A DNA stretch of 26,212 nt from Microcaldota archaeon. GTDB taxonomy: Archaea; Micrarchaeota; Micrarchaeia; CAILAH01. Positions 22,291 through 26,212 of the stretch are shown here, in pieces. Each line of letters opens with the position of its first letter. Within the stretch, counting starts at the first letter, position 1. The position numbers and the translations under genes were made by a program. The notes beneath the pieces were generated by a model. It was not told the origin of the DNA. It was given only the letters and a program-made list of their open reading frames with translations, and searched no databases. The DNA lies in NCBI GenBank assembly GCA_026419815.1, contig JAOAKR010000002.1:1-26212 (forward strand), written 5' to 3'.

Positions 22291-22308
22291 TAGTGGAAGT
22301 GACCCCTC
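22291..22308 (-). repeat. Right 18-bp inverted terminal repeat
   Basis: TAGTGGAAGTGACCCCTC is the exact reverse complement of the left repeat. It is followed by CCCCCTC, then the A/T-rich rtcA promoter. Confidence 0.9.
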
Positions 22309-22316
22309 CCCCCTCA

Positions 22317-22324
22317 TTTTAAAA
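22317..22324 (+). promoter_or_regulatory. TATA box for rtcA
   Basis: TTTTAAAA lies 25-32 bp before ATG 22349, just outside the right end of the inverted-repeat element, so it appears intact. Confidence 0.55.
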
Positions 22325-22348
22325 CACTACACTTTCAGAATAAGGCTG

Positions 22349-23341
22349 ATGATTGAGATTGACGGATCGTACCTTGAAGGCGGCGGGCAGATACTAAGGA
22401 CATCCCTCTCACTAAGCGCAGCGTTAAGCCTGCCTTTTAAGATAAGGAACATAAGATTAAGCAGACCCAAAAAAGGGCTATTAAGCCAGCACTTAACAGC
22501 AGTAAGGGCAGTGGGCGCTATATGCAACGCAGAAGTCAGTGGTGCCACTCTCAATTCCACTGAAATCACGTTTATGCCTGGAAAGGTTTCACACGGCAAT
22601 TACAGCTTTGATATAGGGACGGCAGGCTCTGCAACGCTCGTGATGCAGGCCATACTTCCAGCACTTACACTTGCAAATGGCAGCTCATACATACAGATAA
22701 GAGGCGGCACGCACGTTATGAAATCACCTTCTTATGAGTATTTTGAGCATTGTTTCCTCAAGAATGTGTCGCGACTTGGGATAAGGGCGACATCACAGCT
22801 CATAAGGCCGGGCTTTTACCCACAAGGCGGTGGGGAAGTATCGCTGTCAGTGTCGCACTCTCTGCCAAAACGCTATGATTTTATTGAAAGAGGTAGCCTC
22901 GTTTCAGAAGAAGCGTATATCATTAATGCCAACCTCCCCCAGCACATTATAAGGCGTGAGCAAGATTTCCTTTCAAGGTCAGGCAGGATGTTTACTTTCA
23001 GCGGCACACAATTTGATGCGTGCCCGAGCACCGGGAATGCAATTACCATAATTGGGGAATTTGGCGGCTATGCAATTGGAAGCGACGGGCTTGGTGCCTT
23101 AGGCAAGCCAGCAGAGAAAGTAGCTGGTGACTGTCTGCGCACTTATGTAAGCGCACTCAATTCAGGGGGAGTGGATGACAATATGTCAGACCAGCTGCTC
23201 GTTTACTTTGCTCTTGCTGGGGGCGGTGCACTGAAATACGGCACACTTACGGCCCATACACGCACAAACATCAATACAATAGAGCAGTTCATAGGTAAGA
23301 AATTTGTTATCAATGAAGAGGAGCGTATAATCTCACTCTAA
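22349..23341 (+). CDS. rtcA: RNA 3'-terminal phosphate cyclase
   Basis: RtcA converts an RNA 3'-phosphate to a 2',3'-cyclic phosphate using ATP through an enzyme-AMP intermediate. In the 330-residue protein the start IDGSYLEGGGQILRTSLSLS, the block RPKKGLLSQHLTAVRAV, DIGTAGSATLVMQAILPAL and PGFYPQGGGEVSL are all family hallmarks. The catalytic His lies in LTAHTRTNI (H303). Length is normal. The gene has its own promoter next to the inverted-repeat element. It fits the RNA-repair and processing theme of the window. Confidence 0.95.
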   Translation: MIEIDGSYLEGGGQILRTSLSLSAALSLPFKIRNIRLSRPKKGLLSQHLTAVRAVGAICNAEVSGATLNSTEITFMPGKVSHGNYSFDIGTAGSATLVMQAILPALTLANGSSYIQIRGGTHVMKSPSYEYFEHCFLKNVSRLGIRATSQLIRPGFYPQGGGEVSLSVSHSLPKRYDFIERGSLVSEEAYIINANLPQHIIRREQDFLSRSGRMFTFSGTQFDACPSTGNAITIIGEFGGYAIGSDGLGALGKPAEKVAGDCLRTYVSALNSGGVDDNMSDQLLVYFALAGGGALKYGTLTAHTRTNINTIEQFIGKKFVINEEERIISL

Positions 23342-23376
23342 ACCAAGAGCAAAACTATGCACGCAGACAAAACTGG

Positions 23377-23420
23377 CAAGGCCCACCCAATCGTTTGCAA
23401 TTCAAGCCTTGTTAATTTCT
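23377..23420 (+). terminator. Possible terminator after rtcA
   Basis: CAAGGC (23377-23382) can pair with GCCTTG (23406-23411), followed by TTAATTTCTT. The loop is long (23 nt), so support is weak. The rest of this 128-bp convergent gap shows nothing else. Confidence 0.25.
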
Positions 23421-23469
23421 TAATATCGCTCGTAACAAAGCAAAATAATGCGTGTTACCCACAGCCATA

Positions 23470-24798
23470 TCATTTTTTGAGCTTCCTGCTCGTGCACTTA
23501 AACCCTAACTTTCTGAGTGTGTCGCACTCGCGTGCGGCCAGCACCCCGTTCCTACATACAACCACATACCGCTTTGCCTTGTCAAGCGACCCGTAGTCAA
23601 TTGGGCCGTCATCAAGGCGGATTATAACATCATTATTGGAATTGCCGGTTGTTTTTGCACTCTCAGCGGCATTTGTAACTATGGATACATCAGTGCCTTC
23701 AACGTCCCCCCTTATTTTCTCATATTCCGCATCAACCTCCCTAACATCAGCACTCGTGGCGACACTTCCCTCTGAGATATTGCACAGCTCCCCCATAAGT
23801 ATTGAGTGCTCATAAGTGCCAATCCTCTTTGCCTCGCGTATGGTGTCTTCCTTTGTATACGCTATAAGCGGCCTCAGCACCAGGCACCCTACCCCATTCT
23901 CAATTGCAGCAAGGTTCCTTATGGTTTGCGTTGACACCTGGCCAACACTTTCCCCCGTTACAATTGCATCACAGCCGAGCTTTCTGCACAGCCGTGCAGC
24001 AAGCGCATAAAAGGTCCTCTTTAGGACTACCTGCCTCAACTGTGGCCTGACCTTCTCCCTTATCGCATCAACAATCTTTTTCCCGTCAGCACAGTAAAAT
24101 CCCAAATCACCGCCGAAGGCCCATTCACACGAAAGTTTCCTGTATGTCCCGTAAGCCAGCCCAAGCGTTTCCTCACCACCGAGGTTGACAAACAAGAATG
24201 CAGGGGTGCACCCCCTTCTCATCATCGCCCAGGCAGCAACAGGTGAGTCAATCCCTCCGGAAAACAGCACCACAACTTTGCCTTCTGAGCCGAGCGGCAG
24301 GCCGCCAGGCCCACCCTCCTTTTTTGTGTATGCATAAGCATGTTTGCCCCGCACCTCAACGAAGACCTCAACCTCATATTCCTTAAGGCTGACTTTACCG
24401 CCAGCATCGCACAATGCGGCGCCCACAACCCGTTGGATATCCATAGAAGTAAAGCCGTGCTTTCCCTCCCTGCTTGCAGTCACCCTGAACCGCTTTCCTG
24501 AAACACTTGCCCCGAACCTTTCACGCACCTTCTTTGCAATATCGTCAATATCTTTGAACTCAAAAGCATTTGCACGGGAAAAGTTTGCAATCCCAAACAC
24601 CTTTCCCAGCCGGCCGGCCAGGCATTCCGCCTGCTTTTTATCCTTAGGGACGACAACAAGTTTCCCGAACTCACCGGTAACCGCCGCATCTTTGCCGCAC
24701 GCGCGCCTTATGTTGCCGGCGAGTGTCCTGACCATTTGCGCGCGCACAGGCCTCCCCTTTATTGCAATCTCTGATGATGAGACGATGAACACATCCAT
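23470..24798 (-). CDS. thiI: ThiI-type tRNA 4-thiouridine synthetase with short rhodanese tail
   Basis: ThiI adenylates U8 of tRNA and transfers sulfur to make s4U. The 442-residue product has an N-terminal ferredoxin-like and THUMP region (about 1-165), the PP-loop FSGGIDSPVAAW (S180-S185) and the Cys of MGELCNIS (C339, matching the E. coli C344 position). A C-terminal part contains YVVVCRNGVLAARE (C415), which resembles the rhodanese active loop, but the domain is only about 55 residues instead of about 100. The protein may use a shortened persulfide domain. ATG 24798 is chosen from the family start (MDVFIVSSSEIAIKG) and a TATA-like element 21-33 bp upstream; longer starts are not supported. 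Confidence 0.92.
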   Translation of the reverse strand: MDVFIVSSSEIAIKGRPVRAQMVRTLAGNIRRACGKDAAVTGEFGKLVVVPKDKKQAECLAGRLGKVFGIANFSRANAFEFKDIDDIAKKVRERFGASVSGKRFRVTASREGKHGFTSMDIQRVVGAALCDAGGKVSLKEYEVEVFVEVRGKHAYAYTKKEGGPGGLPLGSEGKVVVLFSGGIDSPVAAWAMMRRGCTPAFLFVNLGGEETLGLAYGTYRKLSCEWAFGGDLGFYCADGKKIVDAIREKVRPQLRQVVLKRTFYALAARLCRKLGCDAIVTGESVGQVSTQTIRNLAAIENGVGCLVLRPLIAYTKEDTIREAKRIGTYEHSILMGELCNISEGSVATSADVREVDAEYEKIRGDVEGTDVSIVTNAAESAKTTGNSNNDVIIRLDDGPIDYGSLDKAKRYVVVCRNGVLAARECDTLRKLGFKCTSRKLKK

Positions 24799-24818
24799 GC
24801 TAAGACTGCTCACAGCAA

Positions 24819-24831
24819 ACATAATAATTGT
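24819..24831. promoter_or_regulatory. Shared TATA element of thiI / asparagine synthetase pair
   Basis: ACATAATAATTGT lies 21-33 bp before both starts (minus 24798, plus 24852), almost exactly mid-gap, so one element may serve both genes. Confidence 0.5.
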
Positions 24832-24851
24832 TATCTGTGCCAACTCTTCTG

Positions 24852-26212
24852 GTGTGCGGCATTGTGGTCGCCGAATCATCTGACCCTAAGCTGGGCGATT
24901 ATGAGCGGCTAGTTGCGCATAGGGGCACTTCAGGCAGGGGCGCATGTGCCGTTAGCGGGCTGCATTTTTTACACCATCTCCACTCAATAGTGGGCAATAA
25001 TGTCCTGCAGCCATTCAAGGGGAGGGGCATACTTGTTGCAAACTGCGAAATCTACAACTGGCAGTCACTCGGCATTAAATACGGGATTACTGCACGGAAC
25101 GATGCAGAGCTCCTGTTCAAGATTTTGGAATCCAGTGACGACCTGAGCGCATCACTTGCAGGCATAATAAGCGAGCTTGACGGCGATTTTGCCTGTGTAT
25201 ATTACAGGGACGGCGTGCTTTATGCCTTCCGCGATCCGCTGGGCGTAAACCCGCTCTTTTACTCGCTCCGCCCGCTCCTGTTCACATCTGAGCGCGCAAG
25301 CGATGCACAGCGTGAGCTTCACCCACGCACAATACTCACTTACAATACTAAGTCAGGCGAGCTGCTCACACAATACACAGATTTCTTTGCGCGCGCACCG
25401 CCTTCCCAAGAGATTGCCGAGCTCTTGGGCCGCGCAGTTGACAAGCGCATTCCAAACGCCAAGTCCGGCCTCCTGTTCTCAGGAGGTGTTGACTCTGCAT
25501 ATATTGCGCTGCGCCTGCACGAAAACGGGGAGGCACTGCGGCTTTACACTGCATATGTAGGCAGCGATTCGCAGGACGCCGCGCAAGCACGCAGGTTTGC
25601 AAATGACTACGACCTTGACTTGCACGAAGTTCCGATAAGCCTTGCCGAGGCGAAGCGTTCCCTAAGCGAAATCTGCCTTACTATACATTCATCCGACCCG
25701 GTGAAGGTAGGCATTGCGCTCCCGTTCCATTTTGCCGCAAAGGCGGCTTCCAGTGACGGGTGCAAAGTCCTGTTCTCTGGGCTTGGCGCGGACGACATAT
25801 TTGCGGGGTATGCCCGGTTCAAGGGCGGCGCAAGCTTGCGCGGGGAGCAGCTGAGCTCGCTGCGGTGCATCTATGAGCGTGACCTTTACAGGGACAATAC
25901 TACGTGTATGCATCACGGGATTGAGCTTCGTGTCCCTTATTTGGACCATTCCTTAGTGCTCGCGTCGCTGAATGCCCCTGAGCAGGATATAATAGACAAA
26001 AAGCCAATCCGCGCGCTCCTCAAGTCGCACTATAAGGCATCCGAGCAGTGCTACGCCCGCCCAAAGAAGGCAGCCCAATACGGCTCAAACTCAATGAAGG
26101 CCGTGCGCGCTCTCGCAAAAAAGACCGGTGCAAGTCCGAGCGTGCACTTATACTCGCTCTCAGGCATACGCAACCTCCGCCTTGGTGCGCTTTATACCGG
26201 CGGCAAGGACAG
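24852..26212 (+). CDS. asnB: Asparagine synthetase (glutamine-hydrolysing)-like protein, C-terminus off the window
   Basis: From GTG 24852 the frame is open to the right edge (453 codons). It starts VCGIV, so Cys2 is the glutaminase nucleophile after Met removal. The N-terminal glutaminase domain shows VAHRGTSGRGA, NCEIYNWQSL and DGDFACVYYRDGVL...RDPLGVNPLFYS. The synthetase domain has the PP-loop LLFSGGVDSAYIAL, LFSGLGADDIFAGY and RVPYLDHSL. It makes asparagine from aspartate, glutamine and ATP, or amidates a related substrate. The GTG start is fixed by the need for Cys at position 2. It is shorter in its loops than bacterial AsnB. The gene is divergent from thiI. Confidence 0.9.
   Translation, partial: MCGIVVAESSDPKLGDYERLVAHRGTSGRGACAVSGLHFLHHLHSIVGNNVLQPFKGRGILVANCEIYNWQSLGIKYGITARNDAELLFKILESSDDLSASLAGIISELDGDFACVYYRDGVLYAFRDPLGVNPLFYSLRPLLFTSERASDAQRELHPRTILTYNTKSGELLTQYTDFFARAPPSQEIAELLGRAVDKRIPNAKSGLLFSGGVDSAYIALRLHENGEALRLYTAYVGSDSQDAAQARRFANDYDLDLHEVPISLAEAKRSLSEICLTIHSSDPVKVGIALPFHFAAKAASSDGCKVLFSGLGADDIFAGYARFKGGASLRGEQLSSLRCIYERDLYRDNTTCMHHGIELRVPYLDHSLVLASLNAPEQDIIDKKPIRALLKSHYKASEQCYARPKKAAQYGSNSMKAVRALAKKTGASPSVHLYSLSGIRNLRLGALYTGGKD

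Larger units (their letters stand above)
21975..22308. mobile_element. 334-bp inverted-repeat-bounded mini-element carrying one Cas2-like gene
   Basis: Perfect 18-bp inverted termini (GAGGGGTCACTTCCACTA) at 21975-21992 and 22291-22308 enclose one minus-strand gene with its own TATA box and nothing else. The gene's stop codon touches the left repeat. The inside is clearly more A/T-rich than the flanking genes. It sits in the gap between the PRC-barrel gene and rtcA and ends 8 bp before the rtcA TATA box. No target-site duplication is evident. I infer a MITE-like or otherwise mobile cassette; mobility is not shown by one copy. Confidence 0.65.

Overview
The window reads as a compact archaeal genome fragment, most likely from a DPANN-type lineage (Diapherotrites/Micrarchaeota-like; the phylum is an inference). 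Support: archaeal/eukaryal-type Orc1/Cdc6, fibrillarin, archaeal TyrRS and a TadA/FlaI-type ATPase; tRNAs with introns; TATA boxes about 25 bp before many ATGs with no Shine-Dalgarno (leaderless mRNAs); and convergent genes whose stop codons abut or overlap (7853/7854, 9248/9249, 21350/21353).

Layout. 1-3379 (minus): most of a giant secreted Cys-rich and parallel beta-helix surface protein, cut by the left edge. 3509-5530: DNA topoisomerase I. 5572-5693: intron-containing tRNA-Gly(GCC). 5706-5984 (minus): EncFtn-like ferritin. 6075-7853: ATP-grasp protein and fibrillarin. 7854-9029 (minus): PAP2 phosphatase fused to a polyprenol-kinase-like domain. 9096-9248: a 50-residue protein that is 80% Asp/Glu. 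9249-13100 (minus): a 1283-residue coiled-coil surface protein. 13132-13553: five tandem 85-89 bp repeats copied from the 3' end of the neighbouring small membrane protein gene. 13941-16640: Roadblock protein, small unknown protein, Orc1/Cdc6 and TyrRS. 16708-17226: DUF4234 zinc-ribbon membrane protein. 17309-17582: tRNA-Trp(CCA) with two introns. 17604-18332: lipoprotein nuclease with a lamin-tail-like domain. 18620-20917 (minus): large secretion-type ATPase, divergent to a beta-sandwich protein. 21350-21927: winged-helix regulator and PRC-barrel protein. 21975-22308: an AT-rich mini-element with perfect 18-bp inverted ends holding one Cas2-like gene. 22349-23341: RtcA. 23470-24798 (minus): ThiI. 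24852 to the right edge: an asparagine synthetase-like protein.

Themes. RNA maturation is well represented (two intron tRNAs, fibrillarin, RtcA, ThiI, TyrRS), and the long tRNA-Trp intron looks like a C/D guide RNA for its own tRNA, which would need the fibrillarin encoded here. A second theme is the cell surface: two giant exported proteins, a polyprenol-phosphate recycling fusion, a lipoprotein nuclease and a pilus/secretion ATPase. Replication genes (topA, orc1/cdc6) lie on either side of the repeat array. Five divergent gene pairs appear to share a single TATA element.

The strongest candidates for something new are the inverted-repeat element with its lone Cas2-like gene, the two-intron tRNA-Trp with its putative guide, and the repeat array.
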